Assembly: GCA_025642075.2 (NCBI GenBank) | Contig: JAODUO010000641.1 | Coordinates: 155,001 to 219,000, forward strand | Direction of reading: 5' to 3' | DNA: 64,000 bases | Source of the DNA: Ridgeia piscesae | Taxonomy: Eukaryota > Annelida > Polychaeta > Sabellida > Siboglinidae | Shown here: one piece after another, positions 1 through 52,227 of the stretch | How positions within the stretch are numbered: position 1 is the stretch's first letter | Layout: each line of letters begins with the position of its first letter | Notes under the pieces: model-generated | Seen by the model: only the letters and a program-made list of their open reading frames with translations | Databases searched by the model: none | What the model was told of the DNA's origin: nothing | Translations under genes and position numbers: made by a program

Positions 1-74
1 GAGTTGACGGTGGCGGCGAAGTACGCAAGTGAGACAACGAGCACGGCCCCGGTCCGCCAGCCGGCGTCACCCAT
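1..74 (-). CDS. First coding exon (partial) of an unidentified gene; probable signal peptide
   Basis: Reading the minus strand from an ATG at 74, the frame stays open to the window edge: 24 complete codons plus two bases. The peptide begins MGDAGWRTGAVLVVSLAYFA, with a short charged or polar head, a hydrophobic core and small residues (A-A-T) near the end, which is the layout of an N-terminal signal peptide. The start context is favourable (G at -3 and G at +4). The surrounding 300 bases are GC- and CpG-rich compared with the AT-rich DNA that follows, as expected at a promoter and first exon. I do not recognise the family, and the rest of the gene lies outside the window. A plus-strand frame through the same stretch has no supporting features. 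Confidence 0.45.
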   Translation of the reverse strand, partial: MGDAGWRTGAVLVVSLAYFAATVN

Positions 75-99
75 CGCCGCACGTCCGTCTCGGCGCCAT
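67..99 (-). promoter_or_regulatory. Upstream ORF overlapping the signal-peptide start codon
   Basis: An ATG at 99 opens an 11-codon frame (ten residues plus TGA at 69-67) that overlaps the main ATG at 74 in a different frame. If the transcript starts upstream of 99, this small ORF would compete for scanning ribosomes. Transcription start is not known, so its relevance is an inference. Confidence 0.3.
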
Positions 100-929
100 C
101 CGGAGCTCGTATCCAGTCTGAGGTCGGCGGCGGTGTCTTCGTATCACTTAAACAAACTCCATGGCAGAAATCAAACGCTCTCACGGTGCGCCGGCAACAA
201 TGATCGCGTCCCACCGGTGTGCGTCGCGCGGATCCAGCGCGCCAGAATGCGGCTCGATTTCAGCGCGGAAGCTCGCGTCGCCTCACTCGTTACTCGATCG
301 CGCCAATTAACCAATCAACGAACGGTGATACCCCACCGAGTCGATCCGACTATTCCGTCGCCGTCCGCGGTGCCAATTAATGATACACCTACTAACTCAC
401 GGTTTGTTGGCAAACCACGTTGACACGCAAATGAACGGTTTAAAACAAAGTCGTTGTCTTACAACTTTAAGATAATTTAAGCACAATCAATAATAGTATT
501 CTGACTGTCAGGCCAGTCCGCTGTACCGCATGCTCACAGATCGCGTTTCCGTCAGCAAAATGGCATCGCTTATTTGTTAACTGAAAATGTTCCGCCGGCG
601 GATGTCTATAGAAACCCTCGACCATCCATTCGACTGTGAGGCGGTTCTAAAATTATGCAGGCGCGCCTCCTGTTTTCATAACCCTTTAAGTCGAAAGGAC
701 CGGACAGTTGGCAGGCGCTTGTGGAAACATGCCAGTCTGCGTGTGTCCCGACCTAATCCCTTCTCTAAATAGTTCGCTACAATCAGTCCGTGGTTCTGGC
801 TGACTGGTGATGACACGTGACAGACGGCTTCTCACGGCAGTCGGGCAGCAGTCGTCATCACGTAACGCGTACACCTACGACTGTGTCTCCATTACCTGGG
901 CGTGGACACTCTCAGGATTCCTCGGATCT

Positions 930-1735
930 AGCACAATCAGTTAGTTAATTCAATCGAGGCCTTCGTCTTCTATTTCAGTTGATGCCTTCGTCCGTTTCAT
1001 TTCACGCCATTTCTAACCCATTTCAATCAAGGTTTTAGCGTCTCGTAGACTTTTCCATCCATTTCAATTGCGGCCTTCTCCGTTAATTTCAATCGCAACC
1101 TTTTTTCTTATCATAATTTGCGGCCTTCTCTCATCATAATTTATTATATATTATTTTATTCCACTTTTTAAATTTAATGATTTTATATTTATACTAGATC
1201 ATATCTACTATTATTTATCGATGTTATAAAGAACACCTTTTTATTAGGACCTACTGTATGTGATTGCTCTTATTTATTTAATTAATTTAAAATAGTAGTA
1301 TATTTTATCATAATCGTTTGGTGCAGGTGAGCGTATTGTCATGTTAATATATTTGTACGACGACCCAACATTACAACACATTGCAATGAAAACACATGGC
1401 AATAAAGCTGATCTTATCTTATTATCTTATATTCTTCAATTTCATATTGAAACTAAAGAAGGCCGCCGTAGAAATGGATGGAGAAAACAATGGCTTCTCC
1501 GTCCATTTAAATCGTGGCCTTCTTCCATTTCACTCTCGGTCTTCGTCGTCCTTTTAAATCGCTGCCTCCTCCTGTTTCAAAAGGTCTTTCTCCGTCCATA
1601 TCTATCTCGGCCTTTTTTCATTTCACTCGCGACCTTTTCCGTCCATTTCAGTGGTGGACATCACCCATTTCAGTCATAGCCGCCTACGACCATATCAAAA
1701 GTGGTCTCTTCCATCCGTTTCAACCGTTGCTTTCT
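930..1735. repeat. Old degenerate minisatellite interrupted by AT-rich DNA
   Basis: Two blocks (about 950-1110 and 1490-1735) share a worn unit of roughly 25-35 bases built from 'ggccttctccgtccatttca'-like text (CGGCCTTC followed by CCATTTCA). The blocks are separated by about 350 bases of AT-rich DNA with no similarity, which looks like later insertion or divergence. No gene is apparent in it. Confidence 0.5.
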
Positions 1736-1739
1736 TTTC

Positions 1740-4555
1740 ACGTGGCAGCGCTGAACTGGGTGAGGTCGTTTTCTAGATCAAAACGTAGTAGTTGCAAAAA
1801 GTAATATTGGAACCACATATGCTTTCCGCTTCATGCATGTGGATAACAAATCTATGTTTAGTACAGTTGCTTGTATCCAAAAGACAACTCTTCAAAAGAT
1901 CAGTACATTTTCCATGACGGGGGCGCGCTTGCGAAAAAGGTTCAACCCCCAAGGCGTCAACCACCCGTCTTCCGGTGTGTGTCATCAGTGGAGCCAAGGC
2001 GACCGGAGAAAGAGAAGTTATGGCGCCGCAGCAGCAACAGACTCTCAGCAGCAGCACCCCCCCCCCCGTCTTCCGATGTCATGATCCGAGTCCGAGGCAG
2101 GGGAAGCGGAAACCGAGTTTCTAGTTTCTTCTAGTGGGGCGCTTATGGTCTCGCTCTCAGCTCCCCAATGGTTATAATTTCCTTCACGCGCCAATGGTAC
2201 ATTGACCGTGATTTATAAAATGTCTGACCATACGAAGAGGACGGTGCTAATGTCGAGGTGAAGTTCTCATCGATACTGGACGCTTGCTGGTTATCTTGAA
2301 TTCAATATGATACTATCACCTGATCGAACTAAGAGAACACGTCTCCATTTTCGTGGAGCTACTGTATTGCATGGGCTAAGACACCATACATCTTTTTTAT
2401 ATAATATTTGGTTTGGAGACAACCTCTGGCTTCCAGTCCCGGCCGGCAGTCATCTCCCACAATGCACCGCTAGTTTCCCAGTTCCCGTAGAGAGGGGTGT
2501 TCCAACGTGAATGCGAGTCGTTTATCGATAATTGGCTGGTTTTGTGCGTGTGAGAAAGATAGTTGAGACTACGCTAGATAGGATCCTATAGATAGAACGT
2601 CGCGGTATCTGACAGATAAATAAACACGTTCAAGCACACTGTGGACAGTAACTGGGCGGCCAATCTGAGGAGATAGGACTGTGCAGCATCGGCGGACGAC
2701 GTCCTGACATTTACGATGGCAGTAGTCCCATCTTGGCCGGCTTTTATTCAGCATTAATGTTAGAATTGTATATCGTAGGAATAGGAAGACCAATTAGTTG
2801 TGGTGTAAGGTAAGCACGAGGCTGGTGGAGCGTGGATCCGTGTATATCGTTCTGCCATCCGTTGGGCTGTAGGGGATTCTGTTCGGTGAAACAGGTTTCC
2901 ACAGGATTCAAGTTACGACATTCACTGAGTAAGTTTGCATAAGACGTGTATGTCACTTGCACAGCGCTGAGAAAACAATGACATAGACACGGAACGGCGT
3001 TGACAAAACGTTTCTCTAATTTAGTTTGCATATCCCCTTCGCCGACAAAAAAACAATCCGGGTGTTACTGGAAAGAAGACAACTGTCTCTTGTAAAAATC
3101 GTGAATGCGGACATCTTGCTGTCATATATACCGACAGTCACAGGACGTGTCAGCTCGGTGTGAGTAGTTCAGATGACATGCCTAAAACAATCCCGTAGAA
3201 ACGAAAAGATTCTTTGGGCAGTCTCGAGTAAATAATAATAATTCAAACTAATATAGGGTAATTACAAAATTATCAGGCGAAATTATGAATGTGGACAGGC
3301 AAGAGTCGACACTGTAACCGCCAAAGGGTTACGATGGGAGTGCGATTTCAAACAAATATGTCTAGTTTTTTAAAGGTGGCTATAGTTTCAGAACATTTTG
3401 TAGTTGATTCATTTTTTAGCGCAGCTAAACAGAAAGTATGTTTGCCAATATTGAGCTTAGGTTTAGAAACAAAACGTTGTTGCGGAACGGATAATCTAAG
3501 GGTCCTGGGGAGATAAGACAAATGGAGCAGATTGCCTCAATAGGGTGACTGGGTGTTCAGTCAAAAGGTCACGGAAGGTAAACGCAAACATTTCAAGCCA
3601 AAGTACGTCAACGTCATCATCATCTGTAACCACCACGGTCATAACTAACCTCATCACATTGTCATCACCATAGGATTTTGGCATTACATCACCTTTTGTT
3701 GTGGTTTTGTCCACTGACGAGTTAGACATAGACTAGGACCTGCTGTGTCGTGTTTGTCGTCACTCAGTGTCCAGGTCGCTTGTCCACGTTCCAGCTCTGC
3801 ACGCTCATTTCCGATCGCAACGGATCCACAGAGTTTCCTGTTGAATTTTCTTTGTAGAGCTGTTTTACTGAAAGTGAGTCACCGAATGTGTGACATGTTC
3901 TGTCGCAGGAACAGCCTTGTTGACCATATGTGACATCGTGAAACCATCAAATGCATAGTAGGCAATGTTCTACGATGTTTAGAGACAAAACCAGCTGTCT
4001 TTGTGATTTTAGTTATCACCATTGTCTCCGCAATTCGTTCCCAGTACATCTCCCCACGCGCATGACCGCAAGAGTGGAAAGTTAATATTTGTTTACTCCA
4101 AGTATTACATTAAGTGGCTGGACTTGTCAACAAAACCAAGGCGATTGTCTGGTGTTTCGTGTGAATGGCATTTACTTTGGTGGTTTCCACGTTTGTGCAC
4201 ACAGTACTACACCCGCCCACCCACCGAATACAGAACAGGATCTATCTATACTTACAATGAATCAATATATTCGATTTGCATTCTGTTTAACAATAGCCTA
4301 TATTGGTCGTAGACATTTTCCTGGATTTGGGTTTTCGGATCGTCTTAATATAGGTGAACGTCTTTATTTATGCGGAGTGTTTATAGGCGCACACAATTTA
4401 CACGGACACAAGCAATACAATCATATGTTGTATTATATGTACGGTTTTCTTTGTATTTTCCACTTGGAAATAAAAAAATTATTATTATTAACAAATGACT
4501 CATGGGAAATAAGAAAGACGGATCTTTGGTAATTATCATAGTGTGTCCAGCGTTA
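1740..4555. other. Intergenic stretch with nothing recognisable
   Basis: Only short frames without domain features occur here. Base composition is mixed, and a poly-C run lies near 2059. I see no exon-like splice-bounded blocks, RNA genes or mobile elements. Confidence 0.4.
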
Positions 4556-4558
4556 CTG

Positions 4559-4566
4559 TGACGTCA
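4559..4566. promoter_or_regulatory. Perfect CRE palindrome (TGACGTCA), copy 1
   Basis: The eight bases are the full palindromic cAMP-response element bound by CREB/ATF-type bZIP proteins. A second perfect copy starts 38 bases downstream. The pair lies about 4.5 kb upstream of the minus-strand signal-peptide gene and 2.3 kb beyond the ST7 polyadenylation signal. Function is inferred only from the motif. Confidence 0.35.
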
Positions 4567-4596
4567 TAATTACAATCCAAGTCAAACACTATTGTA

Positions 4597-4604
4597 TGAC
4601 GTCA
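4597..4604. promoter_or_regulatory. Perfect CRE palindrome (TGACGTCA), copy 2
   Basis: Second perfect CRE, 38 bases from the first. A third lies at 5683-5690. Three exact 8-mers in 1.1 kb is more than chance predicts (one per about 65 kb per motif in random DNA). Confidence 0.35.
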
Positions 4605-5156
4605 CATGTCTATCTATTATATGTACCTATCTAAAGGAACCCGGGGCAAAGTGAAACAGTGGCAACACAGCAATATAAATGCATCCGTCTATATGTTACT
4701 GTTATCACGAGAAGGTCACGTAACGACGCACTATTTGTGGTGGCTGCTATTTATTAATCAGGTAGATACCATTTTGTGAGGATATGTCTGTTTTTGTGTG
4801 TGTTTAAACCAGTAATTTTCGTAAATAAAAATTCTGCTAAAGTACTTAGACTTGTAGAATATTTATGTAAGCCAAGGTTTTATAGCTAAAGTCTATGTAT
4901 GTCTTACGCATGATGTCAGGTAGGTAGGTCTGTGCTAGTCGGGGCAAAGTTGATGGGCGAAGTGGAATAATGCAGGTGGCGGCGTTACGCAACTCGGGCG
5001 GCGTGCCATTAACCGCGTACCGTTTACCTCGTTGTGTCGCATTCATTCATTGTATCCAGCATGTGTTAACATGTAACACATGGTGTAGGTATGCCTTATA
5101 GTTAGTTAGCTATAACAGTTGGTGACAAAAAGACCTCAAAGAGATGAACTGAAACA

Positions 5157-5353
<197 letters not shown>

Positions 5354-5682
5354 CTTGGTTATGTGATTAAAAAGCACTGATAATTATCATTGGTCAAAAC
5401 GATACAAGGTTTTGATTTAAAAACAGAAACTTAAAATTTCACTTCCGATGAGATGCAAAAAATGAGGTACTGAAGCAGCATCTCAAATGTGTTTTGGACG
5501 AGGCATTGGGAGCAGAATACTGAAGACAACCGTCATCATTTCAACTTCCTTTCTGGAGCTTAGCTAAACCATTTTGTTGTACACGAAGCGTAGCCGCTGA
5601 CTCAGTGATTTGTGACGGACGAAAGTCAGCCACACATGACGACAACACTCACCCGTCACAGCCGACTGCACCGGTTATCTAC

Positions 5683-5690
5683 TGACGTCA
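5683..5690. promoter_or_regulatory. Perfect CRE palindrome (TGACGTCA), copy 3
   Basis: Third exact CRE in the intergenic region; see the two copies at 4559 and 4597. Confidence 0.3.
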
Positions 5691-6895
5691 CTAGTGGAGT
5701 TTTAAACTCTGATGTTTTCCATTGTATTTGAAAACAGAAATTGCGCATGGAAACTTGATGTAAGCCATATTGAGAAAGCAGATGGCCACGCAATTTAATT
5801 ACTGGCAAAACCGCTTATACAGTTCCTATATCCAAATTACTGTTGTAAACATAATAAAGTTGAAATAACGTAGCAATTAGGACATGACACCCGCCACTAT
5901 ATGCCTCAATAAAGTCTAGTCATTGTATATAGGATACATGTAATCCAATTATCAAATATTTTGATGTTCTCTTTTTACGTTTAGGCATTTGCTACGACGA
6001 AACTTTGCCCGGCAACGTTCGACATGATTCAGCCACTTCAAATAGTTCACTATATTACTCGTAACAGCCATTTTCAAGAACACATTTTCCACACAATGCC
6101 CGCTTTAAACAAATTTAGATCCGATTGATGCAATGTTATATAATTATTACACGCAGACAATACCTCCAGTTTTCTAAATCATGTAAGCAAGACACGTTAA
6201 ATATCTGTCGTTTTACATAATCAAAAATGGCCTACTGCTGTAGGTAAAAAAAATTCACAGCAGTAACAATTTACATCAATGGAAAGCGGCACTGATTTAC
6301 AATGGGCATCGGATGAAAATTACTGCCAACACGTCAAACCGCACAAGAACAAATGAACAAGAAACCAATAGTCATCGACCAGCAACACATTTATTAGACA
6401 GTTTTTAAATGGACGCAGCCTCCCTGAATGCCATTTAGTCAGAAGTGTGACATCACTAGATGAACTACGACACATATTTTAAAGACAAATACCCATGATG
6501 CAGTTTACTTTTTCACGTCATGTACGAATTGTAGTAAGTGTAGAAAATGATAAAATTCTGATAATACAAGCAAGACTCTTTTGTTAATTCCACATAATCT
6601 CCACATCCTCGTCCGTGACATGGTAGACAACAATCAGCTATGAAACAAAGACCTTCTCTACTACAGTATTGAATTAACTGAAGTATCAACTTGGCAGAAA
6701 AAGTTCCTGCTTAACTTTATAGTTATGACAGCATTTAAAAACATAATCGGTGCAGAATATCATGTTCTGACGAGTAACACCCTCGCAGGTTGAATTTATG
6801 ACAAGAAAATAGACTTTGACAAAATAACAAATGGTAGCATGATGACAACAGAAAAACAGGTAAAACAATGAACTACTGCCACCTGTCTGGTGTTA
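5691..6895. other. Intergenic stretch with nothing recognisable
   Basis: AT-rich, no open frame of note and no repeats beyond single-base runs. It may include distal ST7 3' UTR if polyadenylation uses a second minus-strand AATAAA at 6390-6395. Confidence 0.35.
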
Positions 6896-6900
6896 CTTAA

Positions 6901-6906
6901 TTTATT
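6901..6906 (-). terminator. ST7: Candidate polyadenylation signal (AATAAA) of ST7
   Basis: The first minus-strand AATAAA after the ST7 stop codon, about 330 bases downstream, giving a plausible short 3' UTR (about 6,885-7,235). No transcript evidence is available. A second candidate is at 6390-6395. Confidence 0.4.
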
Positions 6907-7235
6907 TCGTACAACCAGACTTCCTATATATAGAGCGTCGGCTCTAAATTAATGTGTAACAAAATATATCGCCTCTATGTAGCACCCTTACATAATTTAA
7001 CAGTAACAACAAGATTATTCCTGCCACCTGCAGTCAGGAGTCGGAAGTAAGATTCAGTGTAGTGTTGGTGTCCACCGTGAGAAGTTCGTTCACATAGTCG
7101 ATGTAAAACATTGTCCACGTTCAAATCACAAATGGTCCAAGCGTGGTCAAAACAAGTCGCTCCGGGAAGAAGTATTCGAGGAGAACTTGGATCCATGGTG
7201 GTCGAGATCCACGAAATCTTACGATCCGGACAGAT

Positions 7236-47399
<40,164 letters not shown>

Positions 47400-48644
47400 G
47401 CTCAGTTTTTATTCGATCCAAAAACCGAGCGATTTGTTCTAAGCACTGCTGGCCGGAAATGGTAGATGTTGGCATTTGAGACCAAAAAGCTCAACAATTG
47501 AATTTTCTGTTATTAGGCCAACCACTTTGACGGGAAGTCCTGGAATTGTACAATCCAAATATAGTAATTATATTAATGATATACGTAGACACATTTTTTT
47601 GAACTGATTTAAATGTGAAATGTTGATATGATCGCCTCCTTTATAAATCGTTGCAAACATTCTAAGTTAATCTATTAGTTCTTATAGCCAGTAGGTCACT
47701 AAACCACCACTCTTATTTTCAATGGAAATCACAAAATACTTTAATTAAGCAGTTAATGTTATTCTTTTAACTCTTGTCGTAAAGTTGTAATTACAATTTT
47801 TTTAATAATGCGCCTATATAAGGATAGAATGAAATATACAGTGAAATTATGGAGCGATAGTAAGCAACTGTCGGGGACGGAAATTAGAATGAGTTTCATT
47901 TTATTTAGCGATTTAAATTCAAGACGTGTATGCCTTTCGTAATGTTACGTGCTTTGCGTATGTAAATATATTTATCTATATTTGAAAATAGATCGTAGAC
48001 GAGTTGTCTGACAATTGAATGTAGACGACTTATTTTAGCTTTAGTCTAGACTTTTACTCGTCGCCAATGTCTGAATCTGATCTGGGGTTAGAGCGTGGAG
48101 AAACCAAAAAAATATTTTATAGAGAAATAAATCACAAAATTACTAACTCATTAGTTGCAACTTACAATTCAGGTTACAATTGCAATGTACTTTTTATGTA
48201 TGAAATTGGTGTCAATAATATCATAAATAGACCCTATTTACTACTTCCATTACGTTCATACCATTTTGTAAATTTTGATTACTCAGCCACCACATTTAAA
48301 AAGCAATAATGTTGTTCTTTTAAATTTAATTAGTAGAATTCAAGTTCAACTTGTAGGACATAAGTAGCACCGCTGCAACTGCTTAAAATTGCAAGTCTTG
48401 TCATTATTCGGGACCAATGAGTCCGTTTCAATACACCAGCCATAGAGAGAAAAGATCAATATTGACATCATTTTATTACATAATTTGTCACATACAATAA
48501 ATTGACCAGGAAAGAGATAAGATTTGTATGCAAAATAGTTTCGTGTGAGTTACTATTTGAATAAGATGGCACTTGATAGGTTTAAACAGAAAGGTTATCT
48601 AAACAGATTGCATGTTAATTATTTGTTACACACACATATATATA

Positions 48645-48694
<50 letters not shown>

Positions 48695-48871
48695 TGCCTG
48701 GTGGTAGTGATTAGTGGTTATTTCATTTGTAATCTGTTGAATTTATTTGGTCTGTTCCAGCTTCTTAGAAACAATGCAGTAAGAGATGATATGGACAGGT
48801 ACATGTTTGCAGACTGACTGGATTGACACATAAATAATAGGGAAATCGGCAACTTCTGTGCACCTACCACA
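47400..48871. promoter_or_regulatory. Divergent ST7 / MCM3AP intergenic region, probable shared promoter
   Basis: The ST7 ATG (47399, minus) and the MCM3AP ATG (48872, plus) point away from each other across 1.47 kb. Near the ST7 end are ETS-type motifs: CCGGAA at 47453-47458 and CGGGAAGT around 47531-47538, typical of TATA-less bidirectional promoters. A CCAAT box (48413-48418) and an AAGATGGC (YY1-like) element near 48563 lie toward MCM3AP. A tttccag-type acceptor at about 48,760 could join a 5' UTR exon to the first coding exon. Transcription starts are not determinable here. Confidence 0.45.
48648..48692. repeat. (AT)n microsatellite
   Basis: Pure AT run of about 45 bases in the region upstream of MCM3AP. 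Confidence 0.95.
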
Positions 48872-50873
48872 ATGCCAGTCTTTGGACGAAGTATGTCTGC
48901 TACACCTGCATTTGGGCAAGCAACATCTGCAGCACCATTGTTTGGGCAGACTGCATCGTCAACACCACCATTTGGTCAGACTGCATCTTCATTTGGACAG
49001 ACTACGTCTAATATACCTGCATTTGGACAGAGTTCAACTGCACCACCTCCCTTTGGGCAAACTGCATCAGCAACACTGGCTTTTGGGCAAACTGGAAGTA
49101 CAGCAACAGCATTTGGGCAGAGTGCATCAGCGACACCTGCATTTGGGCAAACTGCATCACCAGCGCCAGTGTTTGGGCAAACTGCACCTGGTTTATTTGG
49201 GCAAACTGCATCTGCAGCATTTGGCCAAGTTGCATCTGCAACACCTGCATTTGGCCAAACTGTATCTGCAACACCTGCATTTGGTCAAACTGTATCTGCA
49301 ACACCTGCATTTGGGCAAACTGCATCTGCATTTGGACAAACTACATCTAATGTAACTGCATTTGGACAGAGTTCATCTGGAACACCTGCCTTTGGGCAAA
49401 CTGCATCAGCAACACCGGCATTTGGGCAAACTGGCTCGACAGCATCAGCATTTGGGCAAACTGCATCTGCAAAACCTGTGTTTGGACAAACTGTATCTGC
49501 TAAGTCTATATTTGGGCAGTCTGCAACATCATCTTTTGGACAAACTACACCATTTGGACAAACTGCAACAGCAACACCTGCATTTGGGGTAACTGCATCA
49601 GCAGTACCAGCATTTGGACAAACCGTACCTGTTACATCAGCATTTGGGCAAACTTCATCTGCATCAATAGTATTTGGCACGGCTGCATCTGGAACACCAG
49701 CATTTGGTGTGTTTGGGCAAGATGCATCTGCTGCACCAGCATTTGGGCAGACAGGAACTGCAGCATCACTGTTTGGGCAGGCATCTTCAAAAACTGCTTT
49801 TGGGCCTAAAACATCGAATACATCAGTATTTGGGCAAGCGGCATCTGCTACAGCACAATTTGGACAGACACCGTCATCGTCACAACTTCCATTTGGACAG
49901 AAACCATCTTCTGACTTAACTTTTGGGCAGACAGTAGCAACGTCTGAGGCAGCTGGTGTTTTTGCTTCAAAACCTGCATTTGGGCAAACAGCATCCGACA
50001 CAGGAATGTTTGGACAACAAAATGTGACTGTGTTTGGTCTTCCAGCATCCTCTGCCCCAACCTTTGGCAATCAGACAACATCAGTGAGCATATTTGGACA
50101 AACAGCCACTGCTGCATCCACATTTATGCAACACGCCAGTTCGTCGTCCATATTTGGACAGACTACTAATTCATCATCAATGTTTGAGGAACAAACAGGC
50201 AATGCAGCGGTTACCTCCGGGAAACAAAGTACAGCATCATCCATGTTTGGGACCCATGCTACGACTGCTTCCACAGTCGAAAAAACAACCACCTCTCCTG
50301 CTTCCATATTTGGAAAACCAGTAACCTCTGCTGCTGCTGCCATATTTGGTAAACCAGCAGCCTCTGATGCTTCCATATTTGGAAAACCAGCAACCTCTGC
50401 TGCTTCCATTTTTGGAAAACCAACTACCTCTGCTGCTTCCGTATTTGGAAAACTACCAACGTCTGCTGCCACCATATTTGGAAAACCAGCTACCTCAGCT
50501 GGTCCCACACTTGAGAAACCAGCCATGTCTGCGGCTGCTATTTTTGCTAAGCCAGCAACAGCAGAGTCGCCATCAGAGCCACAGGCGACACTTGGACAGA
50601 AACCTACTACAAAGTCCATATTTGGAAAGCCAACGACTGAGTCGGGAAAACCATCGTCTGCTCACATGGACAGTTCTGCAGCAAGTGTGTTTGGTGGGAA
50701 AAGTTCTCCGGGACGGCTGTTTGGAAAGACAGCTGTTGGCAAGACTGCTCCTGAGAAGACAGATACAGAAAGCCATCTCTTTGGGAAGCCCCTAGAGACT
50801 GGGTTTGGAGAAGACAAGAAGGAATCAGAGGTGTTGTTTGGGAAAAAACTACCAGGATTTACAGCATCACCAG
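48872..50873 (+). CDS. MCM3AP: MCM3AP exon 1: FG-repeat region (residues 1-667)
   Basis: A 2-kb exon from an ATG with A at -3, encoding more than 50 Phe-Gly dipeptides. Up to about residue 430 they are mostly of the form [10 protein letters not shown], with a coding repeat of roughly 12 codons. After that they are mostly [10 protein letters not shown]. Such FG tracts bind transport receptors and the nuclear pore. It ends in phase 1 at GTATGT. Long frames on the other strand and in other frames are shadows of the repeat. Confidence 0.95.
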
Positions 50874-51855
50874 GTATGTTGATGACTTGATATACATCAT
50901 AAGTAGAATCAAAGTCTAGTTACTGTAGAAAATGTCCATTTGGCTGAAGAATACCTGAGGAAGGAAAGTACTGTTACTGTGAAACCTTGTTTACATTTAA
51001 GGAAAATATGAAAACATCTTATTCATGGCTGCCACAAAATGTGTTTGTGAGCCCAGGTTCTGGTAATATATTAAACTATAGTGTAATATCAAAGTTGACC
51101 TTGCTATCTTGAAAAAATAATGTTATTGAACATACTGTTATTGGCATTCATGATTACTTGATATATTTTAAATGCCACAACTTTACACAGAATTACAATT
51201 AAATTGCAATTATTATAATTTTCCAAGTCTTAAGACCTTCCAAGCTGTTTCCAAAAAATCTGAATAATACATTATATTATACTGTACATTTTTTATGTAA
51301 TTGAAGGCCAGTGATATGAGGATCCAGTTTACAGATAAGTTTGATGTACTTGAGGAGTAAAAATGCCAACCTATAAAGTTGTTGCTGGTTGTTGTTCAGT
51401 AGAGTCAGCTCAGGCAGCAGACGCATCTGACAGACCTTTCTCACCCTCTGCTGTGCACCAAAGACCAGCATCACCACCTGGTGACAAGGAGCAGAAACGG
51501 GCCGCCCTGAAGAGACGACCAGGTGAGGAAGATGAGATCATTTCAGATACTGTGATATACTGCATATAACAGTTTGTTATTATTGATGTTTACAAACTTA
51601 TGTTTACGTGTTTGTTACTGACACTATAGAGGTTTCTGTCTACATAGTCAGGCCCACGCACACACTGCATAGTGTTGTACACACTCACCACACACGCAGT
51701 GTGTCTCTCTCTCTCACACACACCTACACAAACACCGTCTCTCTCTCGCGCACACACACCTACACAAACACCGTCTCTCTCTCTCACACACACACCTACA
51801 CAAACACTGTCTCTCTCTCGCGCACACACATCACACATACAGTGTGTTTCTCTCA

Positions 51856-51938
<83 letters not shown>

Positions 51939-51984
51939 CACATCACACACACACACACACCACACCACACCACACCACACCACA

Positions 51985-52015
<31 letters not shown>

Positions 52016-52056
52016 CATCACACACACTCACACACACCACACACCACACACCACAC

Positions 52057-52120
<64 letters not shown>

Positions 52121-52196
52121 ACTCACTCACTCCCACTCCTCCACTCCACCACACCCCACCACCACCCCCACCACCACCACTCACTCACTCACTCAC

Positions 52197-52227
<31 letters not shown>

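Noticed and set aside
4..423. 139-codon plus-strand frame at the left edge
   Set aside because: CpG-rich promoter-like DNA with a more convincing minus-strand signal-peptide start; the plus frame has no domain and basic, low-information composition.
48067..48309. 80-codon frame upstream of MCM3AP
   Set aside because: AT-rich, no domain, no splice support; likely chance.
49285..50619. Minus-strand frames of 261 and 182 codons over MCM3AP exon 1
   Set aside because: Shadows of the FG-coding repeat.
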